NCBI GenBank assembly: GCA_019634595.1
Contig: JAHCBC010000007.1
Location: 124,001 to 188,000 of the forward strand
Length of the DNA stretch: 64,000 nucleotides
Source: Akkermansiaceae bacterium
GTDB taxonomy: Bacteria; Verrucomicrobiota; Verrucomicrobiia; Verrucomicrobiales; Akkermansiaceae
Reading direction: 5' to 3'
Below the pieces are notes generated by a model. That model made no database searches. It had not been told where the DNA came from and worked only from the letters and a program-made list of their open reading frames with translations. Positions 15,876 to 25,098 of the stretch are shown piece after piece. The translations under genes and the position numbers were made by a program. Positions within the stretch are counted from its first letter, which is position 1. Every line of letters begins with the position of its first letter.

Positions 15876-16860
15876 TCATCTACGCTGGATGACCTTCCGG
15901 TTCAAGCTTCCTCTTGGCCCTCGATGAGGCCGGGCGGAGGGGCTTGCGGCGAGAATGGGTTCCATCGACTCGTCGGAGCCGGAAGTGCCGCAGCCCGGCC
16001 GGCCAACAATCCCAGCGGCACATTTCGCCGCGAATTCCGCGGGTGTCAGCATTCCCAGGCTCCGATGCGGACGCACGTGGTTGTATTTCCTCCGCCAGTC
16101 CCCGATCACCACCCGGGCTTCCCCGAGCGTGTAGAACAGCTCCCTCGCGAGACATTCGGCGCGGAATTTATCGTGGAAGCTCTCCACGAAACCAATTCTG
16201 CCAAGGGCTGCCCGGCTCGATATACAGCGTCCGGATCCGATTCCACCCCAGCCATTCCTGCAGATGCCGGGCCACGAATTCGGGGCCGTTGTCCGAACGG
16301 ATGTAACCGGGAGGTCCATGCTCGGCGATCAATCCCTCCATCACCTCACGCACCTTGCGCGAGCCGATGTGCCGGTCCACATGCAACGCGAGCACCTCGC
16401 GGGTGTGTTCGTCCACCACGCTCAGCACCCGGAACGCCCCGCCTTTCAGCGTCCAGTCGTGGATGAAATCCCACGTCCACACATGACCGCGGTGCGTCGC
16501 CTTCTGTGGATGCCTTCCGGTCGATTCGCCCCGCCGGCTTTCCTTCGGCTTGCGCGGCGGAACCGCCAGGCACTCCTCACGGCGGAGCCGGCGGGCACGC
16601 TGGTTGCCAAGACGATGTCCCTCGCGTCGGGCCATGCTGGCGATCTTGTCGGCTCCGAGCTCCGGGTGTTCCAAACTCAGGGCGACCACCGCCTCGTCGG
16701 CGGCGGCGCGGGGCGGACGGGGAAGCTTCGTCCGATAGCGGAAAGTGGCGCGGTGCAGCGAAAACAACCGGCACGCCTGCCGCTGGCTGCATCCCCTGCG
16801 GACCGTGGCCTGACGAGCCATCTCACGTCGCCGCCCCGCGCTCAGAGCTTTTTTTCCAAG
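15876..16860 (-). pseudogene. IS3-type transposase orfB, frameshifted
   Basis: DDE integrase-core transposase split in two frames. The upstream part has the HTH-like RGCSQRQACRLFSLHRATFRY, the first Asp in WTWDFIHDWT and the second in YIRSDNGPEFVA. The frame breaks just after IEPGSPWQN (about 16186-16195), where an extra T gives CAGAATTGG instead of the expected CAGAATGG. The last part, with the catalytic Glu in FVESFHDKFRAECL and the terminal YNHVRPHRSLG, continues in the next frame to 15876. A one-base insertion therefore inactivates it, unless it is a sequencing error. The right limit is approximate because orfB is normally entered by frameshifting from orfA. Confidence 0.85.
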
Positions 16861-17114
16861 GCTTCCTTGAGGATCTTGTTGCCCAGCATCGCTTCGGCAT
16901 ACATCCGTTTCAGCTCGGCGTTTTCCTTCTCCAGGGCCTTGAGACGTTTCGCATCGGCGACGTCCATCTGGCCGTATTTCTTCCGCCAGCGGTGCAGCGT
17001 CGGAACCGAAATCTGCTTCTGCTGGCAGAACTTTTCCTGGCTCAATCCGCTCGCCTCGCTCTCGCGAAGCAGCCGGATGATTTCTTCGGGTGTGTGTCTC
17101 TTCTGTTTGCTCAT
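16842..17114 (-). CDS. IS3-type transposase orfA
   Basis: 90 residues with the InsE/orfA pattern: HTPEEIIRLLRESEASGLSQEKFCQQ, then SVPTLHRWRKKYG as the helix-turn-helix (about residues 35-48), and a C-terminal leucine zipper-like coiled coil ending in LKEALEKKL. In IS3 elements orfA binds the inverted repeats and supplies the N-terminus of the OrfAB fusion. It appears intact and overlaps the start of orfB. Confidence 0.9.
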   Translation of the reverse strand: MSKQKRHTPEEIIRLLRESEASGLSQEKFCQQKQISVPTLHRWRKKYGQMDVADAKRLKALEKENAELKRMYAEAMLGNKILKEALEKKL

Positions 17115-17164
17115 GGTTCGGATTTGAGTTCATCAAATCCTCTCACTCGCCGTGGACCAGTTTT

Positions 17165-17305
17165 TCAGGCGGCGGCCAATGGCATATCGAATCCTTCATC
17201 GGCGGGATGAAGCGTCTGTGTGGATCAGCCCTGACCGCACGTCTCGACATTACCCAACGCCACGAAACCTTGCTTCGACTCCTTGCCTACACCCTCTACC
17301 GGTAG
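17165..17305 (+). pseudogene. C-terminal remnant of another transposase
   Basis: An open stretch encoding QWHIESFIGGMKRLCG, then LTARL and LLRLLAYTLYR, the pattern of the C-terminal Y/W-x-E-S-x-x-x-x-K-R segment of DDE transposases (IS4/IS5-like). Only ~45 residues remain. The IS3-type element lies directly to its left, so the rest was lost or displaced by that insertion. The exact family is uncertain. Confidence 0.6.
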
Positions 17306-17337
17306 AGGCATCAAATCTCACAGAATGGTTTCAACAC

Positions 17338-17694
17338 ACCAAGGTTCCTTCTCATTCCTGGGCAGGCGGCCGACATCAGCAGCGCACCCGAACTGCTTGC
17401 AGGCATGAAAGCCAAGGCGGTCATCGCGGACAAAGGCTATGACAGCCGGGCGCTGCGTGATCTGGTGCGCGCCAAACGGATGCGTGTGGTGATCCCTTCA
17501 AAGGTCAACCTCAAGCGCGCCATCCGCTACGACAAAGAGATCTACAAGCAGCGGAATCTGGTGGAAAGATGCTTCAACAAGCTCAAACACTTCAGGCGCA
17601 TCGCCACACGGTTCGACCGTCTTGATTGTCATTTCATGGGCGCACTTCACCTCGCAGCAGCCATGATCTGGTTGAAATGAATGTCGATTCAGCC
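17338..17694 (+). pseudogene. 5'-truncated second copy of the IS427-type transposase
   Basis: Encodes the last ~113 residues of the same orfB found at 14906-15313, from RFLLIPGQAADI through KAKAVIADKGYDSRALRD to the C-terminus, in the opposite orientation and with a few substitutions. It ends with the inverted repeat TGAATGTCGATTCAGCC (17678-17694), one base different from the intact copy. The left end and the whole of orfA are missing. The element's right end abuts the stop codon of the cytochrome peroxidase gene. Confidence 0.85.
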
Positions 17695-20600
17695 TAGTAG
17701 CTCTGCGCTCCGGGAACTCCCTTGATGGTAGGATTTTTCAGGATGTCTTCGTAGGATGTGATCCACCTCCCGCCTGATCCGTTCTTGCCGACCGCAGGGA
17801 ACTTGATGAATGCGGGCTTGCCCGACGGGAGTTTCGCGGATTCCGCCGGAGGGGCTCCATCGGTGGCGCCTGGCTCGGAAGCCACCAGCGTGTCCGCAGA
17901 CGACGGCAACAGGAACTCGGGGCGGTCGAACGGTGCTTTCTCAAGTACGATCCTCTCATCCGTCAGAGTTTTCAGGAATGCCACAAGAGCCGCTTTGTCC
18001 GCGGGGGAAAGCGGCAGCGGCAGCATCTCCGGGTGCATGTCCCCGGTGGCGAATGGAAGGGGATCGGGCTTGCCTGCCGCCGGACGTTGCCCGAAATGTC
18101 CACCGGCGGCGTAAAATTCGATGACCGCCTCCAGCGTCAGCAGGCTGCCGTTGTGCATGTAGGGGCCCGTCAGCTCGATGTTCCTCAGGGTCGGCGCGCG
18201 GAAGGCGGCCGCGTCGGATATGCGTTCCTTGTTTGCCTTCAGCTTCCGGAGCCCGGCAACCTGCCGATTCCAATAAACCTTCCGCCCCCCCGTAGCCGCC
18301 GCCGCGTTTTTCACAGCCTCACCGATGGTTTCATCGATCCTTCCGACCCAGCGGCGTGCCATGGAGTAGTCCGGAATCTCATTCAGAACGGGGACAGGTT
18401 TCTCTCTTTTCAGCAGCATCTTCTCGATCTGCGACTCAGCGAGGCCCAGTGCTATCTCCGGGATCTGGGTGGAGTTAAGCGCCGTCCGAGGCAGCACGGC
18501 GCTCTGCACTCCGTCAACCTGCACTCCATCAACCTGGGGTATAAGACCGGTGAGCTCCCTCAGCTTGACCTGACGGTGCATCATAAAATCCGTCCTCGCC
18601 AGGTAGTTTTGTCCCTTCTTCCCCTCTCCCAGGATCTCCACCAACTCTTGTCCCCGGGTGCCATTCTTCAGATAGTTGCCGAACTGTTTGAAAGCCACGC
18701 CGAAGGGAGATTGGTAACCGACAGGCAGTTCTTTCGCCAGACTGGAGTACCCTGGGGGGATGAATCTGTTCCCAATGCCGCTGTCCTCCATACGTAGCTC
18801 CGTCCATGCCTCCCCCGCCGTGCCGTCGGCGTAACGGGACGCGCCCACCACGTAGTTCCCTGCATCATAGAAAGCGAGCATGCGGCCTGAGACCGCCAGC
18901 GCCTCGATGCCATATGGGGTCGCATCCACCGGGTCCAACGGTCCGTCCAATGGCTCGTCCTCCTCCACCGCAAAGTCATCCTCAACGTCTTCCTTCGAAA
19001 GATAGGGATCCACGGTCGGTCGTTTGGTGGTCATTTCTTCATCCGCCCAGACCCACGGGGGTATCAAGCCTATTTCCGTAATGCTGCCGCCGGCGAACTC
19101 CGCGCCCATGTGGCATTCATTGCAACCATGGCGGGCGAAGAGTTCCCAGCCCCTTTGTTCCTGTGCGGTGAAGCGCGGGGCTGGAGGAGCGGACGGGGCG
19201 GAACCGAGCGCACGCTGGACCTGGTCGAAGCGGGAATCGTCCGAAACCAGGGTGGACTGGTAGAGTTGCAGCGCCAGCCCCCAGAAGAGGCCGAAGTTGG
19301 CCTCCATCAGGGTGTAGTCGTCTTTCATAGAGACAGGCAGGCTTTCCAGTTCTTCAGGGGAGAGCGGTGTCCCGGTCCTTTGCCGATCCTTCATGTCCCC
19401 GGTTGCACCATCGGTGGTGGATTCCCCGGTGTGGACGTAGCTGATTTTCGGCAACTTCACCTTTGCCATATCATCCCACCATTCCTTGCGGAATGCTGTG
19501 CGGATGAGTTGCCCATACTCCACCCGGCTGGCCGCGTAGGGAGAGAGGCTGCTGTCATCCTCCGCTATCGCCCGCCCCGTGAGGATTTCGCGGCCGAGCG
19601 TGCGCCGTGCGATGTGGTGAAATCTGCGTCCGGCATGGGACATCTCCCGGTCGCTGATCACCGGTTCCACCGCCTGGGAGGCGAGTGCCGCGTTGGTGAT
19701 GTAGTAGGGGTTGATGTTGTTCTTTTCTTCATTCCGCCTGCCCTGACCGTCGATCCATATCCTGAACGGACTCCACGTGGAAACCTGCTCCACTCCCGCC
19801 GTACCGGACCGATAGATGAACGGCCCTCCCAGGTTCCCGTTCTCGTCCTCATACACCCCTGCGGAGGTTTGGCCGTTGAAGATCATGCTGGCCCTGCTGT
19901 CGTGGAAGTTTCGGGTATTGAACACCGCATTGATGACGGTGCCCGCATTCCGCGGGGTGATCTGGTGGTATACCCCCTCCACCCGGGTGATGGCATTCAT
20001 CACGTCAACGGGCAGGAATGTGTCCACATTCGTCTCCGGGAATGAAACCCAGTTCTCCCCGCCGCCATCCCTGACGCCACTGAAAATCCTGCGCTGGATC
20101 CCTAGGGATCCGATGATTTTACCGGTCTTGAAGCCGACCATGCTCACCGGGTCGAACACCCCCTTGCCATCGTTCGGGCGCGGCGTCTCCACGTTGCCAG
20201 CCAGGTCGCTGGCATCGAGCTTGTAAGGGGTATATCTGTTCCGGTGGTCCGGCTTTCTCATGTCCGGAAAAGGGATTCGCAGCCCCAGGTTGGCCGGCAG
20301 CCCGACCACACCATCGATTCGGTGGTCCGTACCGGCCGCATAGTGGCAGGTCCCGCAGGAGATGGCCCCATCACTGCTGAACGCAGGGTCCCAGAAGAAC
20401 GCCTTGCCCAAGGCGATGGCGGCCTGCAGGGCGGCCGTCCGCTGTGCCTCATCCTCTCCGGTGTTGAGGAAGGCGTCCAGGTTGCTCGGACGGAAAACGG
20501 TCAGTTCCGTGCCGCCGGGCATGGCCACATCCTCAAAAGCTGATTGTGACCGGTCTGCTCCGCCGACGTCTTTCAGCCACTCCACGACGGAGCGGAGGTC

Positions 20601-20918
20601 CGGGTTATTCTCCGGAGTTCGCTTCGCCGCCATGTAGTGCATGGCCCGTTTGTGCTCTTCCCAGCGCTTTTTCTCCTCCGGTTTCTGCCCCTCTCCGGAT
20701 GGCATGGGAGAGTGTGGTCTGTCGTAGATCTCCGCCTTCTTGTAGGCGGGGTCCTCCTTGAGCTCCCGGAAAGGCTTCGGCTTCGGCTCCACCGGCTTTT
20801 TCACAGGGTCTTCCGCCGCCCTGAGGAGGAACGCCGCCGAGGAAAACAGGAGGACGGTGAATGCCAGCGGAACAACACCCGGGAAACGGCCGGGGAGGAA
20901 GCAGGAGCGGGATCTCAT
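17694..20918 (-). CDS. large di-heme cytochrome c peroxidase / MauG-like protein
   Basis: A 1074-residue exported protein with an N-terminal signal or anchor (VVPLAFTVLLFSSAAFLLRA). Two c-type heme sites are visible: CGTCH at about residues 188-192 and CNECH near 598, with GRKVYWNR, FRAPTLRNIELTGPYMHNGS and FYAAGGHFG toward the end as in the CcP/MauG family. It is more than twice the family's usual ~350 residues because of long insertions. It is third in a minus-strand operon after the multicopper oxidase and SCO1-like genes. Its TAG stop is formed by TA plus the first base of an IS end, so the natural C-terminus may be missing. Confidence 0.88.
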   Translation of the reverse strand: MRSRSCFLPGRFPGVVPLAFTVLLFSSAAFLLRAAEDPVKKPVEPKPKPFRELKEDPAYKKAEIYDRPHSPMPSGEGQKPEEKKRWEEHKRAMHYMAAKRTPENNPDLRSVVEWLKDVGGADRSQSAFEDVAMPGGTELTVFRPSNLDAFLNTGEDEAQRTAALQAAIALGKAFFWDPAFSSDGAISCGTCHYAAGTDHRIDGVVGLPANLGLRIPFPDMRKPDHRNRYTPYKLDASDLAGNVETPRPNDGKGVFDPVSMVGFKTGKIIGSLGIQRRIFSGVRDGGGENWVSFPETNVDTFLPVDVMNAITRVEGVYHQITPRNAGTVINAVFNTRNFHDSRASMIFNGQTSAGVYEDENGNLGGPFIYRSGTAGVEQVSTWSPFRIWIDGQGRRNEEKNNINPYYITNAALASQAVEPVISDREMSHAGRRFHHIARRTLGREILTGRAIAEDDSSLSPYAASRVEYGQLIRTAFRKEWWDDMAKVKLPKISYVHTGESTTDGATGDMKDRQRTGTPLSPEELESLPVSMKDDYTLMEANFGLFWGLALQLYQSTLVSDDSRFDQVQRALGSAPSAPPAPRFTAQEQRGWELFARHGCNECHMGAEFAGGSITEIGLIPPWVWADEEMTTKRPTVDPYLSKEDVEDDFAVEEDEPLDGPLDPVDATPYGIEALAVSGRMLAFYDAGNYVVGASRYADGTAGEAWTELRMEDSGIGNRFIPPGYSSLAKELPVGYQSPFGVAFKQFGNYLKNGTRGQELVEILGEGKKGQNYLARTDFMMHRQVKLRELTGLIPQVDGVQVDGVQSAVLPRTALNSTQIPEIALGLAESQIEKMLLKREKPVPVLNEIPDYSMARRWVGRIDETIGEAVKNAAAATGGRKVYWNRQVAGLRKLKANKERISDAAAFRAPTLRNIELTGPYMHNGSLLTLEAVIEFYAAGGHFGQRPAAGKPDPLPFATGDMHPEMLPLPLSPADKAALVAFLKTLTDERIVLEKAPFDRPEFLLPSSADTLVASEPGATDGAPPAESAKLPSGKPAFIKFPAVGKNGSGGRWITSYEDILKNPTIKGVPGAQSY

Positions 20919-20954
20919 GGCGAATCGGGGTTATAAAGATGGGATTGAAAATGT

Positions 20955-21638
20955 TCAGAGGCAGCGCGACAGCGTGGAGCGCCATTGCCGCGAGGAGGAC
21001 TCTGCGGGCAGTGAAAGCCAGCGGTGGGTCCGGTCATTCCCCATCATGACCATGGCCGCGTGCAGCCGCGGGTCCGCATCCACCGCCGGGTCCAGGTCGT
21101 AGAAGCCGACGAAGTGGCGCAGCCGGGTGATGTCCGCCAGGGCCCCGGTCAGCAGATGCCAGTCCGCACCGTCCGGCACCGTGTCAGACGCCCACTCCAC
21201 CAACGCGGCCGGGGTGTCCAGGTGTGGCTCCACGGAGACGGAGATGAAGCGGACGCGCTCACGGGTTGCAGGCCCCATGGCATGCCAGAGATCGACCAAC
21301 CTGCCGGTGGTGGCGGGGCAACTGCCTTTGCAGTTGGTGTAGAAAAAAGTCAGCACGACCGTCTTTCCCTGGATGAGGTCGCGGTGGAGATCCACCACGC
21401 GGCCCTTTGCATCCGTCAGTGCAAAGTCCGGCCATGTCTCCATGCTCAACAAGGCACCCGTCGCGGGATCCAGGCGGGTGATACCCTCCGCCGGGCCGCC
21501 AGCCTGCGGGGCGGGAGGGGTGAGAGTTTCCTCCGTCTCATTCCCCGCAGCCGCCAGTACGGATGAAGCGGCCAGCCACGCCACCGGAGACAACAGTGCG
21601 CGGCGGTTCAGCTTGTTCTCAGGAAGGATCGTGTCCAT
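20955..21638 (-). CDS. SCO1/SenC family copper chaperone-like protein
   Basis: A 227-residue thioredoxin-fold protein with an N-terminal export or anchor segment (ALLSPVAWLAASSVLAAAG). The Cu-binding CxxxC appears as TNCKGSCPATT near residues 101-105. A candidate distal His is in RLHAAMVMMGND. SCO proteins deliver copper to CuA or other redox enzymes, or act as thiol reductases. The gene sits between a multicopper oxidase and a di-heme peroxidase with gaps of 72 and 36 bases, implying a joint role in metallating or partnering these enzymes in the envelope. Confidence 0.92.
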   Translation of the reverse strand: MDTILPENKLNRRALLSPVAWLAASSVLAAAGNETEETLTPPAPQAGGPAEGITRLDPATGALLSMETWPDFALTDAKGRVVDLHRDLIQGKTVVLTFFYTNCKGSCPATTGRLVDLWHAMGPATRERVRFISVSVEPHLDTPAALVEWASDTVPDGADWHLLTGALADITRLRHFVGFYDLDPAVDADPRLHAAMVMMGNDRTHRWLSLPAESSSRQWRSTLSRCL

Positions 21639-21710
21639 GAGTGATGTCGGTGGAAAAGATAGGTCAATGATGGGCGGAGGCGTGCGGAAGAGTTCAGGGA
21701 TGGGGGGACG

Positions 21711-24700
21711 TCACAGGTGCTGATCCCACCCACCCCAGATGGGGTGGGCTCGTGGTGTCTCATCCTTGCCGGGAGGCGGCTGGTCCCAGGCGGGGGTCTT
21801 GCCCACCTGCCCGCCTTCCAACCGGTCGGCATGCGGACGTTTGTCGTAGTCCGGGCCTTCCGTATTCCCGTTGCGGGTGAATCTCCACGGGTGCCTGTAG
21901 ATCACCGGCACATCATCATTGCTATGGCGGTCGCCGTTGCCGGTAGGTGGTTGCACCGAACTCACCGGCTTCGCGCGTGGGTCCACCACGAGCATCATAC
22001 GCATGTCCTCATGCTCCAGATTATGACAGTGGAAGACGAACGGACCGTCAAAGGTGCGGAAATGCATGAACACCTTCGCCCGCGTGCGCGGCCCAAGCAC
22101 CGTCGTGTCCGACTTGTATCTATACCACTCCGGCACTTCGATGTCCCGCCACAGGCGGAAGTCCTCCACGCGCAGGCCTGCATCGAATTGTTTCACCACC
22201 TCATCCAGCGGTCGGATCATACCGCCCCCGGACGTGAGTGTCTGGAGCCGGATGAAGGCGTCCAACGCCCGCACCCGCTCCCGGGTGTAGCCCATCTGTG
22301 GGGAAGGATTGTCATTTTTCCCATCCTCGGGGTTTTCCCGCATCTCGCGCAGTCCGGACTCCAGATCCGAAAGGATCGCTTCGAGTTGCCTGCGGGCATC
22401 CGCATCCGCAGGCAGTTGGTTCCGGTATTGGCCGATCACTTTGCCAAAGGTATCCCGCGCCTCGTCGATCCCGGACTCCTCAAGATATTCGAGCAACTGG
22501 TGGGACTCCAGATGGATGTGAATGGGGTGCCACCACCCGCCCCCGCCATTCTCCAGCACCCAATATTCCCCGGCATCCAGCTTCGGGACGAAATTGCTCC
22601 GGAACTCATCAATGATCCTGTCATTCACTTTCCAGATACCTCCGCCGCGGTGGAACAGGACATCCCGGACACGCGGCGGTTTCCCCGGGACAGGGACATG
22701 GCTGTCATGCCCGCGGTGGGGCCGCAGGATGGCCCCGCCCTCGCCCGGTCCCTGCGCGGAGCCCAGCGCCACCGACGCGTCCGGGATTTCCGCCAGAGCC
22801 GTATAGCCCATGCCCGAAAGTGTCAGACCTTTGGGCAGACTGACTTTCTCCAGATTCTCCGTGATGATGAATTTCATGACCGGCCATGGCTGGCTGAGTT
22901 CACCCTTCGCCCCGTCACTGTCACGCTCCACCTCCGACACCATGGGGACGCCGATCGCCCCCCCCAGCCCCTGCGCCGGTTCCCGCCCCTGCGCCTCATC
23001 CAGCTTTACCTTCGGACCACGGCCGTTCTCCTGGTCAAGCAGATTGCAGAGATAGACCGCCACCTGCCTGTCCGCAGGGATCTTGCCTCCCAGCTTTGAT
23101 TTCACCCAGTCCTGTATCGCGCCGAAATCCACGATCATGTCCGCCCGGTTCGCCATAGCCAGCAGGACATTCCTCTGCGCCACCGGCCTGGGGTAGAGCC
23201 AGGAGTCCGCGCCGATGCGGAACCACTCCGGCTTTTCCTTCGGCATCACCTTCCCCAGCCGGATCAGGCCCGCGTTCCCGGAACCGTATCTTCTGGTGTC
23301 CGGGTCCTTCCCGTCGATCGGGGAAGAACGGTATTTTCCATCCCTGCCTTCCAGCCTCAGAAAGAGCGCCATCTTGTAGATGCGGGCGTTCGACCCATTC
23401 AGCATCCTCAATCGCAGCTTCCTGGGCAGGACATAACTGTGGGGGGTGAGGTTTCCATTCGCCAGCACCACGTTGCCCAGGTGGCCGTTGTGCCCTTTCG
23501 CGGAATAAAGCAACTGGTTGCCGTCCACACCGGGCGTCTTCCCTTTGACGGAAAGACACTTGTCATTGAACACCATGCACAGATCCAGGAAGTTCCCCCT
23601 CTGCGCCTCGAAGATCTCATCCAGTGCGGCCGCATCCGTCCCGTCCCCCGCATCCTTGTCATGGGCACCCTTCAGGTTTTGATAGACCTTTCCTTTCCCC
23701 GGACAGAAAGGCAGAACCCCGTTTCCCAGAAACCTGAGTTCCATATCATCAAAGATGGGACAGAACCCCGCCAACCCCAAGTATGCGTGGGGCCCGGTGA
23801 CATCCATGGAATGGTCATGATACCACATGGTGGAGGGACTCTCCGAATAGTCCAGATGGTCGGTGTCTTTCTGGCTGCCTGGCACCCCCTCCCCCTCCTT
23901 CCTTTCCATCCCCTGCTTCGCCGGAACGGTATGCGGGTAGAAGTAATCCCGGAAATTCGACCCATATCCCAGCTCTCCGTCCTTTGCGGAGTGTTCATAT
24001 TCCTTCGGGATGACAAAGGCGGGATGACCGTCCGAATGCGCCGGCCCATGCATGCCGTGGAGATGCACGGACATGTAGTCCTGGACCCGGTTGATGAAGC
24101 GCACCACCATCGGCCTACCCAACCGGGCCTGGAACATGGGTCCCGGTGTCTGCGGTGCCTCCTTCCATCCATGGTAGCCCAGGAACGCCGTCGGCGTCTT
24201 CATATCTCCCGTGATCTTCTGCCGCTGCTTATCCGTCAGGATATGTCCTTCCCCCACAGAAATCCCCATCTGATAATATTCCACCGGCTTCCGCGCACCG
24301 CCGTTCTCCGGATGTTGACCGAACTCTTTCACCAGTGAAAGCAAACGCTGTGCCTCCTGCGGGTCATCATCATCCAGGAACTCCGCCATATCCGTCTCTC
24401 CGGAACCCGGCTCCCCCCGGTGCGGATGCGACGGGCCCCACTCTTTGGCGATTCCGCACGGCCCACCGCCAATCGCAAATCTCCCCGTCCACCCCTCCGG
24501 AAGTTCCGGCCCGATGGCCCCGCCACCCAGATCATTGAGCGCCTTCATCGGGATCTGGCGAGCTATCTCGTTCCCATCGGTAAAACTATCTGCCACCGTG
24601 GAGACGCTGCCATCGCAGGTTTCCGCCACCCTGATCTCGGCTGCAGAAAGAGAACTCACCGAACCTGCCGCAACCGAGGCGGATGCAGCCTGAATGAAAC

Positions 24701-24719
24701 TTCGCCGGGAAATTTTCAT
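21711..24719 (-). CDS. multicopper oxidase, Tat-type secreted
   Basis: A 1002-residue enzyme, about twice the length of CotA/CueO. It begins MKISRRSFIQAASASVAAGS, a twin-Arg-like signal. Copper ligands: HLHGMHG near residue 218, WYHDHSMD near 298, HPIHIHLESH near 730, and HCHNLEHEDMRMM near 896, where the last carries the type 1 Cys and axial Met. Long inserts separate the cupredoxin domains. Such enzymes oxidise metals, phenols or bilins with O2. It is first in the operon with the SCO-like and peroxidase-like genes; the substrate is unknown. Confidence 0.92.
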   Translation of the reverse strand: MKISRRSFIQAASASVAAGSVSSLSAAEIRVAETCDGSVSTVADSFTDGNEIARQIPMKALNDLGGGAIGPELPEGWTGRFAIGGGPCGIAKEWGPSHPHRGEPGSGETDMAEFLDDDDPQEAQRLLSLVKEFGQHPENGGARKPVEYYQMGISVGEGHILTDKQRQKITGDMKTPTAFLGYHGWKEAPQTPGPMFQARLGRPMVVRFINRVQDYMSVHLHGMHGPAHSDGHPAFVIPKEYEHSAKDGELGYGSNFRDYFYPHTVPAKQGMERKEGEGVPGSQKDTDHLDYSESPSTMWYHDHSMDVTGPHAYLGLAGFCPIFDDMELRFLGNGVLPFCPGKGKVYQNLKGAHDKDAGDGTDAAALDEIFEAQRGNFLDLCMVFNDKCLSVKGKTPGVDGNQLLYSAKGHNGHLGNVVLANGNLTPHSYVLPRKLRLRMLNGSNARIYKMALFLRLEGRDGKYRSSPIDGKDPDTRRYGSGNAGLIRLGKVMPKEKPEWFRIGADSWLYPRPVAQRNVLLAMANRADMIVDFGAIQDWVKSKLGGKIPADRQVAVYLCNLLDQENGRGPKVKLDEAQGREPAQGLGGAIGVPMVSEVERDSDGAKGELSQPWPVMKFIITENLEKVSLPKGLTLSGMGYTALAEIPDASVALGSAQGPGEGGAILRPHRGHDSHVPVPGKPPRVRDVLFHRGGGIWKVNDRIIDEFRSNFVPKLDAGEYWVLENGGGGWWHPIHIHLESHQLLEYLEESGIDEARDTFGKVIGQYRNQLPADADARRQLEAILSDLESGLREMRENPEDGKNDNPSPQMGYTRERVRALDAFIRLQTLTSGGGMIRPLDEVVKQFDAGLRVEDFRLWRDIEVPEWYRYKSDTTVLGPRTRAKVFMHFRTFDGPFVFHCHNLEHEDMRMMLVVDPRAKPVSSVQPPTGNGDRHSNDDVPVIYRHPWRFTRNGNTEGPDYDKRPHADRLEGGQVGKTPAWDQPPPGKDETPRAHPIWGGWDQHL

Positions 24720-25030
24720 ATGCTTTTTCTCAGTGACCAGAAAGCCAATCGGACATAATTATCCAATTAATAACATCCTTCGGCCTTACAATACCACTTA
24801 ACTTTTTTGCCTTAGAAAAACAATAACAATCTACAATCTAACGGTGCGGTGTCCTCCGGAGAGATCGAGTCCTACGGGACGGTGATCTGGAGGGATGGGA
24901 ATCTGGTGAGAAAGGCGTGGACCGAGTGGCGGGGTTACATTGCGGCGACCGGAAAGACGCTGGTAGATTGGTTGGAGATGGCGGCCATGCATGACGGCAA
25001 AGTGTGACTGGGTTCCCATAAAGTCTCCCT
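24720..25030. other. intergenic region between multicopper oxidase and CRISPR array
   Basis: The first ~120 bases are AT-rich and should hold the promoter of the leftward multicopper-oxidase operon. From about 24843 a plus-strand frame of ~54 codons (GEIESYGTVIWRDGNLVRKA, ending TGA at 25007) has protein-like character but only a possible GTG start. It may be a gene remnant. No other gene seen. Confidence 0.35.
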
Positions 25031-25063
25031 TTTTCAACTCCAGGGCGAAGGAGCTGAAGGCGA
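25031..25063 (-). repeat. highly decayed terminal CRISPR repeat
   Basis: TTTTCAACTC at the left and GAAGGCGAC at the right match the two ends of the CRISPR repeat, with a scrambled middle. It sits 68 bases before the next repeat, leaving a spacer-sized 35-base gap. I read it as the oldest, eroded repeat at the leader-distal end. Confidence 0.55.
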
Positions 25064-25098
25064 CCGGCCGCTTCCACCTGTCCGTAGAGCGACTTCAT

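Larger units (their letters stand above)
15845..17159 (-). mobile_element. IS3 family insertion sequence with broken transposase
   Basis: A ~1315-bp element. The ends are imperfect ~24-bp inverted repeats starting TGGTCCA and containing GAGTGAGA (left 15845-15869, right 17135-17159). A 5-bp direct repeat GTTTT flanks both sides (15840-15844 and 17160-17164), matching IS3 target duplications. It encodes orfA and a frameshifted orfB on the minus strand. The element sits within an older IS remnant, so this is nested insertion. Confidence 0.85.

Noticed and set aside
19110..20045. Plus-strand frame opposite the di-heme peroxidase gene
   Set aside because: Shadow of a gene with intact heme motifs; no independent start signal.
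21717..23099. 460-codon plus-strand frame opposite the multicopper oxidase
   Set aside because: Shadow of the oxidase; the copper motifs fix the coding strand.
24831..25098. Minus-strand frames of 68-86 codons left of the array
   Set aside because: They run through the decayed repeat and lack any protein-like pattern; the plus-strand fragment is slightly more convincing but also unproven.
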